Source: JAGLTN01 sp023135255 (GTDB lineage: Bacteria; Planctomycetota; Phycisphaerae; Sedimentisphaerales; Anaerobacaceae). From it: a stretch of 34,226 nt of DNA. The stretch lies in contig DAOWCP010000012.1 in assembly GCA_030639495.1 (NCBI GenBank), forward strand, positions 1 to 34,226, given 5' to 3'. The notes beneath the pieces were generated by a model. It did not search any database and had not been told where the DNA came from. It saw only the letters and a program-made list of their open reading frames with translations. The translations under genes were made by a program, and so were the position numbers. This document shows positions 1 to 7,207 of the stretch, in pieces. Each line of letters begins with the position of its first letter. The stretch's first letter is position 1.

Positions 1-167
1 AAAGCAGTAACACTTTTGCCGCAGCCGCTCTCACCGACAAGAGCAAAAGTCTTGCCTTTTTTTATAGAAAAGCCAACCTGCTGAACCGCTTTGGCTTTGC
101 CTTGTTCGGTGTAGAAATGCGTTGAAAGCCCTTTCACCGATAACAGTATTTCATTGTTTTCACTCAT
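1..167 (-). CDS. Peptide ABC transporter ATP-binding protein (OppD/DppD-like), 3' part outside window
   Basis: Only the first 55 codons are present; the gene runs off the left edge. The visible N-terminus begins MSENNEILLSVKGLSTHFYT and contains a Walker A motif, GESGCGKS, at about residues 45-52. The segment 'VKGLSTHF' before it is typical of OppD/DppD ATPases. It would be the cytoplasmic ATPase powering the permease pair encoded just upstream. The ATG lies 4 bp after the oppC-like stop codon, with an AGGA about 12 nt before it, so it belongs to the same minus-strand operon. The C-terminal oligopeptide-binding extension that would confirm the OppD/DppD subfamily is not visible, so the subfamily comes from context. 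Confidence 0.9.
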   Translation of the reverse strand, partial: MSENNEILLSVKGLSTHFYTEQGKAKAVQQVGFSIKKGKTFALVGESGCGKSVTA

Positions 168-171
168 ATTT

Positions 172-1104
172 TTACTGCATCCTCAATTTAGGATCGAGAG
201 AATCTCTTAAAGCATCACCAAAAATATTCAAAGCCAGAGATATAAAAAAGATCGCGACTGTTGCCGCCGCCATCTGCCACCACACCCCTCTGGCAAGTTC
301 GATCCTCGCGTCATTTATCATCGCACCCCAGCTTGGCTTATCAGCTTCACCCAGACCGAGAAAACTCAATATCACTTCCGCATGTATGAAACTAACGAAC
401 CTCAATGAAAAATCAATTATGACAAGGTGAAAAACATTGGGCAGCAGTTGCTTAAAAATGATCCTGGCGTTACTGCTCCCGTAAGACCTGGCTGCAAGAA
501 CATATTCCCTGTCTTTGTGCTTAATAATTTCCCCTCGGATCAATCTGCATATCCCAACCCAGCTGGTAAGCCCGATCGCCAGATAAACCGTAGTCATCCC
601 CGTCAGCCTAAGCCCAAACAGCGTCTTATCCCGCAACACCACCGCAAAAGCAAGTATCAGCAGAATATACGGAATCGAACTCAACGTCGAATAAATCCAG
701 ACGATTATTTCATCGACCACGCCGCGAAAATAACCAGCTATCGCCCCCAATGGCACACCTATCAATATGCTTATCAAAGAAGCACATAACGCAACAGTGA
801 CAGAAGTCTTTGCGCCGTAGATAGTCTTTCGCAAAACAGACTGCCCAAAAATATCCGTGCCAAAAATATACTTCACATCCGGCGGCTGATAACTCGGCCC
901 AACCTCTTCGGTCCACATCACCGGACCTGGCTGCCAATCAAAAAATTCAGCAACATAGACAAAAGCTGTTACCGCAAAATACGCCAGTATTATTACCAGA
1001 CAAACCATGGCAAACTTCCTGCGTGCGAGCCTTCTCAGACCGTCCTTCCACAGGCTTGTGCCTTTAACCGCCACTATCTTTTTATCTTTTACAATATCAG
1101 TCAA
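172..1104 (-). CDS. Peptide ABC transporter permease, OppC/DppC-like
   Basis: Inner-membrane permease of a family 5 peptide/oligosaccharide importer. After a short cytoplasmic N-terminus there is one TM helix (FAMVCLVIILAYFAVTAF), a periplasmic segment with the OppC_N-type motif GTDIFGQSVL, then five or so TM helices. The EAA loop that contacts the ATPase reads YVLAARSYGSSNARIIFKQL. Length is about 310 aa, normal for DppC. The open frame extends to a TTG at 1122, but nothing like a ribosome site precedes it. A GAGGG sits 6 nt before a second TTG at 1104, so I prefer that start. It overlaps the end of the oppB-like gene by 8 bp, indicating translational coupling. Confidence 0.92.
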   Translation of the reverse strand: MTDIVKDKKIVAVKGTSLWKDGLRRLARRKFAMVCLVIILAYFAVTAFVYVAEFFDWQPGPVMWTEEVGPSYQPPDVKYIFGTDIFGQSVLRKTIYGAKTSVTVALCASLISILIGVPLGAIAGYFRGVVDEIIVWIYSTLSSIPYILLILAFAVVLRDKTLFGLRLTGMTTVYLAIGLTSWVGICRLIRGEIIKHKDREYVLAARSYGSSNARIIFKQLLPNVFHLVIIDFSLRFVSFIHAEVILSFLGLGEADKPSWGAMINDARIELARGVWWQMAAATVAIFFISLALNIFGDALRDSLDPKLRMQ

Positions 1105-2035
1105 GTGAAACCCTCGGATCAACTAAAGCGTAGCAGATATCCGTTATGAGATTAAACAAAACAAAAAGTATCGCGCTGATATATGTCATCGCATTTATAA
1201 TAAAGTAATCCCTTGAGCCGATAGCCTCTATCATAAGATAACCCAGCCCCGGGATACCGAAAAACCTCTCCAGCAGCAGCGAACCAAGAAATAGATACGG
1301 TATCGCCAGAACAACCCTCGTAATGATCGGGATCATTGCATTTTTAAGCACATGTTTAAAAAGCACTTTTCGCGTACTAAGACCCTTGGCAAAAGCTGTC
1401 CGCACATAGTCGCTTTTCATCTCATCGAGCATAACCGTTCTGTAGAATCTCAAATTACTGCCGATGCCCGTCACGATCCCAATCAACACAGGAAGTGCGG
1501 CATATTCATACAGACTAAGGCCCGGCGTATAATAAATCGGGAAAAAGCCCCACTTATACGCAAAGAAATACTGCCCAAACAAAATAAAACTAAGATACGG
1601 AATACTCATCCCCGCTACACAGATAAACAGCGTAAAACTATCCCACGCTGAGCCTCTGACAAATGCAACCATCAACGCCAGGCTTACCGATATGAACACA
1701 ATCCCAAAGAACATCGGTACAGTTATAGAAAGCGAAGGGGCTATTCCCCTTTTTATTTTGTCTATAACAGGTTCACGATCCCTGGCTCTGCCGAAATCAA
1801 ACACCAAAGCATTTTTGAAATGATTAACGAACTGGCTATCCCACGACAAAAACAAAGGCTTATCCAGGCCATACTCATGGCGAATCTCATCTATAGTTTC
1901 CTGAGATGCATTTTTACCCGCTATCTCAAGCGATATGTCACCACCTACCAGACTAAACAAAACAAACGTCAGCAGCAGCACGCCTGCAACTATAGGCAAC
2001 GTATAAAAAAGTCTTCTGATTACATAAGCTGTCAT
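1097..2035 (-). CDS. Peptide ABC transporter permease, OppB/DppB-like
   Basis: Partner permease of the same importer, 312 aa, the usual DppB length. The N-terminus MTAYVIRRLFYTLPIVAGVL is the classic OppB start (first TM helix preceded by RRL). A periplasmic region follows with the family motif 'IRHEYGLDKPLFLSW', then about five further TM helices. The EAA loop is around 'DYVRTAFAKGLSTRKVLFKH', and the C-terminus 'LVDPRVSLD' is typical. An AAGG lies about 6 nt before the ATG. The start overlaps the substrate-binding-protein stop as ATGA (2032-2035). Substrate cannot be told from sequence; peptides, oligosaccharides or nickel are all transported by relatives. Confidence 0.94.
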   Translation of the reverse strand: MTAYVIRRLFYTLPIVAGVLLLTFVLFSLVGGDISLEIAGKNASQETIDEIRHEYGLDKPLFLSWDSQFVNHFKNALVFDFGRARDREPVIDKIKRGIAPSLSITVPMFFGIVFISVSLALMVAFVRGSAWDSFTLFICVAGMSIPYLSFILFGQYFFAYKWGFFPIYYTPGLSLYEYAALPVLIGIVTGIGSNLRFYRTVMLDEMKSDYVRTAFAKGLSTRKVLFKHVLKNAMIPIITRVVLAIPYLFLGSLLLERFFGIPGLGYLMIEAIGSRDYFIINAMTYISAILFVLFNLITDICYALVDPRVSLD

Positions 2036-3840
2036 TTAACCTTCTTCAGCAATTGTTTATAGTTCGCTCTTTCGTCGCAATCAAGCCTGCGATACTTCCC
2101 CAGACCATACTGAAACACATGAGGCTTATAATTCTTATACCAGCTATGTTTTAAAGCATAAAATACCCGATGATTAATAATAGCTCCTGGACAATCCTCC
2201 ATTACTATCATTTCCATCTGCCTGTAAAGCTGTCTTCTTTCGTCACTATCGTCCATAACTTCAATCTGCTCGAAAAGCTTATCGAACTGCGGGTTATAAT
2301 AATTAAAACTTTTAGAACCTGCCTTCCAATTCGGACTATAAAACAATATCAGAGAATCGATGGCATCAGGAACTGATGCAATACTTCCATGTAAAAACAT
2401 CTGCAAACTTTTGCTGTTAATCTTTTCCAGATATGAGGGCCAATCCATATACAACATTTCAACATCTAACCCAACGTCTTCTAAACACCTTTTCAAAAAT
2501 TGCCCCATTTGACGATGCAATGTATCTGTGCCAGCTATCGTCACTTTTAGCTGAGGCAATTTACCTTTGTTAATTGCCTCAGCCTGTTGGATAAGCTGCT
2601 CTGCTTTTTCAGGATTATATTCTGCATAGCCCTTCTTTTTGATCTGCGGATTATAACTTACTGCTGTGGGAGGAATAATACCATTAGCCACAAGATATCT
2701 GCCATTAGAAAACAACTCTATAAATTTTTCACGATCTATCGCATAGCTCATTGCTCTTCTTAAAGGCTTATTATTACCCAGCAATTTATCTTCCATATTA
2801 AAACCAAGAAAATAAAATGAAGACGTCAAATACTTCTCAAGCTTTATATTAAGAGCTTTCATCTGATCCGTCAGCTCCATATTTACGCCTATAGCTTCAC
2901 CAAAATTATCTTTGGGTATTGTCTTAACATCAATTTGACCATTCATAAATAACAACCAGGCTGGCTGCTGCTCCTGGATAATGCTCCATGTAATGCCATC
3001 AACAAAAGGCATGGTCTTTCCCGCATCGTCAAGATAACCCGCTTCCTCGTCACCCGGCTCACCCTCTGTCGGGTAAGGCTCACCTCGGAATTTCTGGTTT
3101 CTAACCAATTTAATATAGCTGCCCCTGTGCCATGTTTTGAGCTTGAAAGGCCCGGTCCCCACAGGATGGGCAATTATATCTCTGTCATACCTGTCAACAG
3201 CTTCTTTAGCAATTGGACTTACAGCTATATCAATCAGAGCATAAATAAATTGAGGCCATTTCCTCTTTAATTTTATTATGAGCGTATAATCATCAACAGC
3301 TTCAAGTCCCTGAACTTTCCGGCTGTAGTCCACTTCATCTCTGGTTTTACAGGTCTTGGTATATTCCCTGAACTCATCTAAACCAACAATTTTATTATCA
3401 AAGATAGACCATTCCCGGCTTAAAGTTTTGATATTTGCAAGTCTCTTAAAGGAAAAAATGAAATCCTCAGCAACAAGCTCTCGCCCCTTGCCATCGGGAA
3501 AACACTTATCATCATGAAACAAAACCCCCCGTTTGATTTTGATAGTATAAGTTAGCCCATCATCGCTTATAATTGGCATTGATTCGGCAAGACAAGGTAT
3601 TGCCTGATAAGGCCTTTTTAAGTAGTGGTATTGATATAAAGCTTCAAATATATTGCCCGCTACTACTGACGAATAAAAATCATTTATATTTGCCGGATCC
3701 AGACCCGTAATCTTTGCCAGTGATATGGTGTGAATTATATTGTCACTACTGCCCTGCTGGTCGTCACTTTTGCCGCAACCGCCGACTAAAACCAGGCAAA
3801 CACTTAATATTGTGATAAGTAAGAAAACTCTTTTTAACAT
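2032..3840 (-). CDS. ABC transporter substrate-binding lipoprotein, family 5 (SBP_bac_5)
   Basis: A 602-aa solute-binding lipoprotein that would capture the ligand outside the membrane for the permeases that follow. The signal peptide MLKRVFLLITILSVCLVLVGGC ends in a lipobox (V-G-G-C, Cys22), followed by a Gly/Ser/Asp-rich tether. Family 5 hallmarks are 'GLDPANINDFYSSVVAGNIFEAL' near the N-terminus, 'HPVGTGPFKLKTW' at mid-protein and 'NKPLRRAMSYAIDREKF' in the second lobe. It is the first gene of the operon SBP-oppB-oppC-oppD. A weak GAAAGAG site precedes the ATG. At about 600 aa it is somewhat longer than E. coli OppA/DppA (about 540). Confidence 0.93.
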   Translation of the reverse strand: MLKRVFLLITILSVCLVLVGGCGKSDDQQGSSDNIIHTISLAKITGLDPANINDFYSSVVAGNIFEALYQYHYLKRPYQAIPCLAESMPIISDDGLTYTIKIKRGVLFHDDKCFPDGKGRELVAEDFIFSFKRLANIKTLSREWSIFDNKIVGLDEFREYTKTCKTRDEVDYSRKVQGLEAVDDYTLIIKLKRKWPQFIYALIDIAVSPIAKEAVDRYDRDIIAHPVGTGPFKLKTWHRGSYIKLVRNQKFRGEPYPTEGEPGDEEAGYLDDAGKTMPFVDGITWSIIQEQQPAWLLFMNGQIDVKTIPKDNFGEAIGVNMELTDQMKALNIKLEKYLTSSFYFLGFNMEDKLLGNNKPLRRAMSYAIDREKFIELFSNGRYLVANGIIPPTAVSYNPQIKKKGYAEYNPEKAEQLIQQAEAINKGKLPQLKVTIAGTDTLHRQMGQFLKRCLEDVGLDVEMLYMDWPSYLEKINSKSLQMFLHGSIASVPDAIDSLILFYSPNWKAGSKSFNYYNPQFDKLFEQIEVMDDSDERRQLYRQMEMIVMEDCPGAIINHRVFYALKHSWYKNYKPHVFQYGLGKYRRLDCDERANYKQLLKKVK

Positions 3841-3912
3841 TCTGCTCTTTCATAATACAGATGATCAGAGCACAGATATTGCCCAACAAAAAAAGAATTG
3901 CTGTAAATCGAC

Positions 3913-3936
3913 TAAAAAGCAATAATCCTTTTTGCT
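3913..3936 (-). terminator. Weak intrinsic terminator candidate after the 4010-5077 gene
   Basis: Read on the minus strand this is AGCAA, a 9-nt loop, TTGCT and then a run of T (stem arms 3932-3936 and 3918-3922; T-run 3914-3918). The stem is only 5 bp. It lies about 75 bp past the stop of the unknown exported protein and about 75 bp before the binding-protein gene, where transcription would need separating. I found no convincing sigma-70 promoter for the binding-protein operon in the rest of the 170-bp gap. Confidence 0.3.
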
Positions 3937-4009
3937 CATCAGTGCATCTTCGTCACCGCTGCAAAAAATCAGCAGTTTTCAACATCCATGTCGCTATGTT
4001 TTATAAGTT

Positions 4010-5077
4010 CTATTTGATCTTGAGTTCTAAAGGCTTAGCCCCGCCTGGTGCATAATCGAACTTCATTTTAGATGCCAATTCACCTTTTTGCCCATCAGCG
4101 TCAAACAGCCTTGCATACTCTTTTTTCAGAGCATCTATTTTACTACCCTCAACTGCCTTTTTAATTACCGACTGCCTGAGCCCCAAAGCCCTGGTCATAC
4201 AGGTTTGTTCAATTTCGATCATAACTGAAGCAAGATTACTTTTTTGCTTACCGGTTAAGATTGCCTGACCCTTAATATACCTCTGCATAACATAAGAGAA
4301 AAGCTGACCAAATTTCTGGGCGTAGATTTTTTTCGTTGTATTCCTGACATATATATCAAAAAGCGAATTTAGCAAAGCCGCGTCAATAAGCTCATTATCG
4401 ACTTTCCAACCGACATACTCGCCAATCCTTCTCTCTGCGATAGCCAATAGCATTTCATTGCCGGCGGTAGACCTTATCTTAGATGCAAAATTCACAATCG
4501 CTGCCAGCGAGTCCGTATCACCATCGGCAATCAAGTCATTGAGCAGCTTAGTAGCTTTAGCCGCAAATATAGGATTTGAAGATGAATTAAACTTGTCCAC
4601 CATAAACTGATTAGTGACACACTTTACCGCCCAGTAACGAATAACAGCATTGCTGTTTCTCAAATACTGCATTGCATAGTCAGTTAATTTCTCATCCTGC
4701 AAAGATTCGACAAGGATCAAAAGGTTAGCTGTTATAATCACACTGTTCTTTTCAGGCACCAAAGACTGAGCTTTTTTAAATGCATCGGGGATACACTTAT
4801 TCAGACTGTCAGAAAAAACATCTTTGTACTGATCGCCCGATTGGGCCTGGTTTCGAGCTATGATAGAATTGCGCACATTGCTAAGCGATGTAAAATCTTC
4901 CGCCGTCAAAAGCTCATTTATCGATTCAGCGATAAACCCCTCTATAACCGCAAAATCGCTGTTGTTCAATACTCCCTTTTCCCGAATCTTATCAATATCG
5001 CGAGTGTTAACTGCAAACAAAACAGAACCAAACACCAAAACCGTAAAGATACAACCTGATATATATTTTTTCGTCAC
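4010..5077 (-). CDS. Exported alpha-helical protein of unknown function
   Basis: A 355-aa protein I do not recognise. The N-terminus (MTKKYISGCIFTVLVFGSVLFAV) is a signal peptide or single anchor, so the protein likely acts outside the cytoplasm. The rest is predicted almost entirely helical. The stretch around residues 120-210 ('SLQDEKLTDYAMQYLRNSNAVIRYWAVKCV...') has the look of HEAT/armadillo-like helical hairpins, but no repeat consensus is clear enough to call. The start is GTG, with a GGGG about 9 nt upstream. It is transcribed away from the repeat-rich region that begins 28 bp upstream of its start, and is probably monocistronic. The only support for a function is the helical-repeat impression. 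Confidence 0.75.
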   Translation of the reverse strand: MTKKYISGCIFTVLVFGSVLFAVNTRDIDKIREKGVLNNSDFAVIEGFIAESINELLTAEDFTSLSNVRNSIIARNQAQSGDQYKDVFSDSLNKCIPDAFKKAQSLVPEKNSVIITANLLILVESLQDEKLTDYAMQYLRNSNAVIRYWAVKCVTNQFMVDKFNSSSNPIFAAKATKLLNDLIADGDTDSLAAIVNFASKIRSTAGNEMLLAIAERRIGEYVGWKVDNELIDAALLNSLFDIYVRNTTKKIYAQKFGQLFSYVMQRYIKGQAILTGKQKSNLASVMIEIEQTCMTRALGLRQSVIKKAVEGSKIDALKKEYARLFDADGQKGELASKMKFDYAPGGAKPLELKIK

Positions 5078-5104
5078 AAGAAAGCCCCAAAGTAAGATTT
5101 TAAC

Positions 5105-5220
5105 ATACTGATCGCAATTGAATTTTACCGTTTATCCGCGGGTAAATAATTCAAAAACAACAAGTTACGGATTTATTCGCGGTCCCGATATATCGGGATA
5201 CTACCTTAAAGGGTATAAAT
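5105..5220 (+). repeat. Structured interspersed repeat, copy 1 (carries an inserted palindrome)
   Basis: First of four near-identical intergenic copies. It shares the left end ATACTGATC, the arm CCGCGGGTAAAT, the complementary arm ATTTATTCGCGG and a final TACC...GGGTA hairpin with the others. Here the last hairpin is TACCTTAAAGGGTA, where a C-to-T change keeps pairing through a U.G pair. The 8-nt spacer between the two hairpins is replaced by a perfect 16-bp palindrome. The copy starts 28 bp upstream of the divergent GTG of the minus-strand gene but points the other way. Confidence 0.9.
5190..5209. repeat. 16-bp perfect palindrome inside repeat copy 1
   Basis: TCCCGATATATCGGGA is its own reverse complement. 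It takes the place of the short spacer (GCATTTAC, GCATTTAT or AAATTTCT) seen in the other three copies. It could be an insertion into the repeat, a protein-binding site, or a third hairpin in RNA. It occurs only once in the window as far as I can see. Confidence 0.7.
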
Positions 5221-5384
5221 CCAGTAATCATTGCCACTTACAGTAACCTCAAAAGCAAACTATGTCAAGTTAAATACTGTTTTGAGACATAGCTAACTTA
5301 AATCTCGTCTATGAATCAACATTTCTTTAAAATAATTAACACAACTATTGTAAATTAAATTCCGTAAGACTACATATAGTGTAA
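5221..5384. other. Non-coding spacer between repeat copies 1 and 2, with two competing inverted repeats
   Basis: No open frame longer than about 15 codons. CTATGTC (5260-5266) is the reverse complement of GACATAG (5286-5292). CTCAAAA (5248-5254) is the reverse complement of TTTTGAG (5280-5286). The two pairings cross and share base 5286, so they could only form as alternatives. Together with the two repeat copies this makes a gene-free stretch of about 435 bp. Confidence 0.45.
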
Positions 5385-5490
5385 TATACTGATCCCAATT
5401 GAATTTTACCGTTTATCCGCGGGTAAATAACTTAAAAATAACAAGTTATGGATTTATTCGCGGAAATTTCTTACCCTGAAGGGTATATTT
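5385..5490 (+). repeat. Structured interspersed repeat, copy 2
   Basis: Same layout as the other copies. The inner stem is strongest here: ATAACTT pairs with AAGTTAT around a 9-nt loop. The T in AAGTTATGG, where the other copies have AAGTTACGG, both adds a base pair and creates an ATG at 5448. The final hairpin is TACCC-TGAA-GGGTA followed by TATTTTTT, so the loop differs from the TTAA of copies 3 and 4 while the stem is kept. It lies directly upstream of the RtcB-type gene, about 24 bp from its preferred ATG. Confidence 0.92.
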
Positions 5491-5513
5491 TTTCAGCAGG
5501 CAAGGGAAAGTTT

Positions 5514-6956
5514 ATGCAAAACCAGGTTCCAAAACTCCAGAGGCAGGGCCCATTAAGGCTGATAATGAAAAAACAGCCGCCAATGGTAACTGACGCTTAC
5601 ATTTATGCCTCGCAGAAGATTAATCTGGAACCTGACGCGGTGAAACAGCTCTACAACGCTGCCTGTTTGCCCCCTGTAAAGCAAATCCTCGCAACGCCAG
5701 ACATCCATGTTGGTTTTGGTGTGCCGATAGGATGCGTACTGGCAATGGAAAACGCTATAATGCCCCCTGCTGTCGGATACGACATCAATTGCGGCATGAG
5801 CATGTTGACAACCGGTTTTTTCAAAGATCAGATTGACCTGAACGCAGTCTCAAAAGCTCTTGCGAGGAATATACCTCTCGGCGAAGGCAAAACAAACCTT
5901 AATCTGAGCAAGAAAAACTTTGAATCAACTATAATCGGCGGGGTTCCTTCGATTAAGACGATCTCAGAAAAATCTAACCATTACGCATTTAATAATTTTG
6001 ATGAGGTCCAATTTCACCATGACCTGCAGCATATCGAAGAGCAAGGCCAAATGCCCACAGATTTTAGGGCTGTGCCTGCGATAGCTGTTGAAAAAAGCTC
6101 TTCGCAGCTCGGCACTCTCGGAGGAGGCGATCATTTTATTGAAATTCAATATGTCGATGAAATACTTGACAAAAATCTCGCTGAGCAATTCGACCTGTCT
6201 GAAAACCAAATCACAATAATGATACATTCCGGCTCAAGACGTTTTGGTTATGAGATCGCTGACCACTATATGAAAGTGGCTGCAAATCAGCCTTATTGCA
6301 CAGATTTAAACAAAATGCTCGCATATATCAAAACAGAGACCAGAGATGGACAAAATTATATTTCAGCAATGCACGCTGCTGCAAATTTCGGTTTTATAAA
6401 CAGGTACATGATGACTTTGATAACAAGGCAGTGTTTTAACGATATTTTCGGACATACTGAAATTAAACTTATCTACGATATTACCCATAATATCGCCAAG
6501 CTGGAAAACCACCAGAACAAGCAATTATGGATACATCGTAAAGGAGCAACCAGGGCTTTCGGCCCGGAAAGAATGAAAAACACCCCTTTCACCAGGACAG
6601 GCCAACCGGTTATAACCCCCGGTTCAATGGGTACTGCCAGCTTTTTATTGGCAGCCACCGACAACAGCGAACAGTCTTTATGCTCCGTAAATCATGGTGC
6701 AGGAAGGATTCTGAGCAGATCAGCAGCTACGGGAAAGAGAAAAAGAGGTAAAATTATTACACAGCCGGCAATAACTGACGACCAGTTTAAAAGAAGTATG
6801 AAAGGCATCAAACTGATAACAGCTAATCAAAGCAAAATCAAAGAAGAAGCTCCGGACGCCTATAAAAACATCGATCACGTCGTAGAAATCATCGCAGGCT
6901 GTAAATGGGCAATTCCGGTAGCGAAAATGAGACCTCTGGTCGTACTAAAAGGCTAA
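5514..6956 (+). CDS. rtcB: RtcB-family RNA ligase (3'-phosphate/5'-OH)
   Basis: RtcB joins RNA 3'-phosphate or 2',3'-cyclic phosphate ends to 5'-OH ends using GTP and Mn2+. All family metal/GMP residues are visible: DINCGM (Cys93), GGGDHFIEIQ, IHSGSRRFGY, HNIAKLE, GSMGTASF and the guanylated His in NHGAGR (His394). The intact frame of about 480 aa shows no intein. The frame opens at an ATG at 5448, but that ATG sits inside repeat copy 2 and exists only through a base change unique to that copy. The ATG at 5514 has AAGGGA 6 nt upstream and starts nearer the conserved region, so I use it. No rtcA or archease gene adjoins it. Repair or tRNA splicing roles are known for the family; the role here is unknown. 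Confidence 0.92.
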   Translation: MQNQVPKLQRQGPLRLIMKKQPPMVTDAYIYASQKINLEPDAVKQLYNAACLPPVKQILATPDIHVGFGVPIGCVLAMENAIMPPAVGYDINCGMSMLTTGFFKDQIDLNAVSKALARNIPLGEGKTNLNLSKKNFESTIIGGVPSIKTISEKSNHYAFNNFDEVQFHHDLQHIEEQGQMPTDFRAVPAIAVEKSSSQLGTLGGGDHFIEIQYVDEILDKNLAEQFDLSENQITIMIHSGSRRFGYEIADHYMKVAANQPYCTDLNKMLAYIKTETRDGQNYISAMHAAANFGFINRYMMTLITRQCFNDIFGHTEIKLIYDITHNIAKLENHQNKQLWIHRKGATRAFGPERMKNTPFTRTGQPVITPGSMGTASFLLAATDNSEQSLCSVNHGAGRILSRSAATGKRKRGKIITQPAITDDQFKRSMKGIKLITANQSKIKEEAPDAYKNIDHVVEIIAGCKWAIPVAKMRPLVVLKG

Positions 6957-6967
6957 TTCTTTAGCCT
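6950..6967. terminator. Stem-loop overlapping the rtcB stop codon
   Basis: AGGCTAA-TTCT-TTAGCCT forms a perfect 7-bp stem with a tetraloop, and the stop codon lies inside the left arm. No T-run follows on the plus strand, so as a plus-strand intrinsic terminator it is incomplete. On the minus strand it is followed by TTTTAG. It may mark the 3' end of the rtcB transcript or protect it. Confidence 0.35.
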
Positions 6968-7036
6968 AAACGTGAAAATTTGTTATAGTTAAGATTTGAA
7001 CTTAAATAAACGATACACAGTAATATATATAAATGT

Positions 7037-7141
7037 ATACTGATCCTAATTGAATTTTACCGTTTATCCGCGGGTAAATAACTTAAAAATAACAAGTTAC
7101 GGATTTATTCGCGGGCATTTACTACCCTTAAGGGTATATTT
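7037..7141 (+). repeat. Structured interspersed repeat, copy 3
   Basis: Closest to the apparent consensus, with arms CCGCGGGTAAAT and ATTTATTCGCGG, inner AACTT/AAGTT pairing, and the perfect palindrome TACCCTTAAGGGTA followed by TATTT. It lies 80 bp after rtcB and 66 bp before the DUF547 start, in the same direction as both genes. Confidence 0.93.
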
Positions 7142-7207
7142 AAGATTGTAGTATATAATAACTTAAGCTTTTTATTCTGATTTTATATTTTGGGAATATA
7201 TAAGATA

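Noticed and set aside
5385..5395. TATACT at the left end of the repeats as a -10 box
   Set aside because: Three copies have TATACT and one CATACT, but no -35-like hexamer is conserved at a suitable distance upstream, so the match is probably just the repeat boundary.
5105..7141. Repeat copies as a CRISPR array or insertion-sequence ends
   Set aside because: Units are ~105 bp, dispersed and unevenly spaced, with no uniform spacers, no cas genes, no transposase and no terminal inverted repeats flanked by target duplications that I could see.
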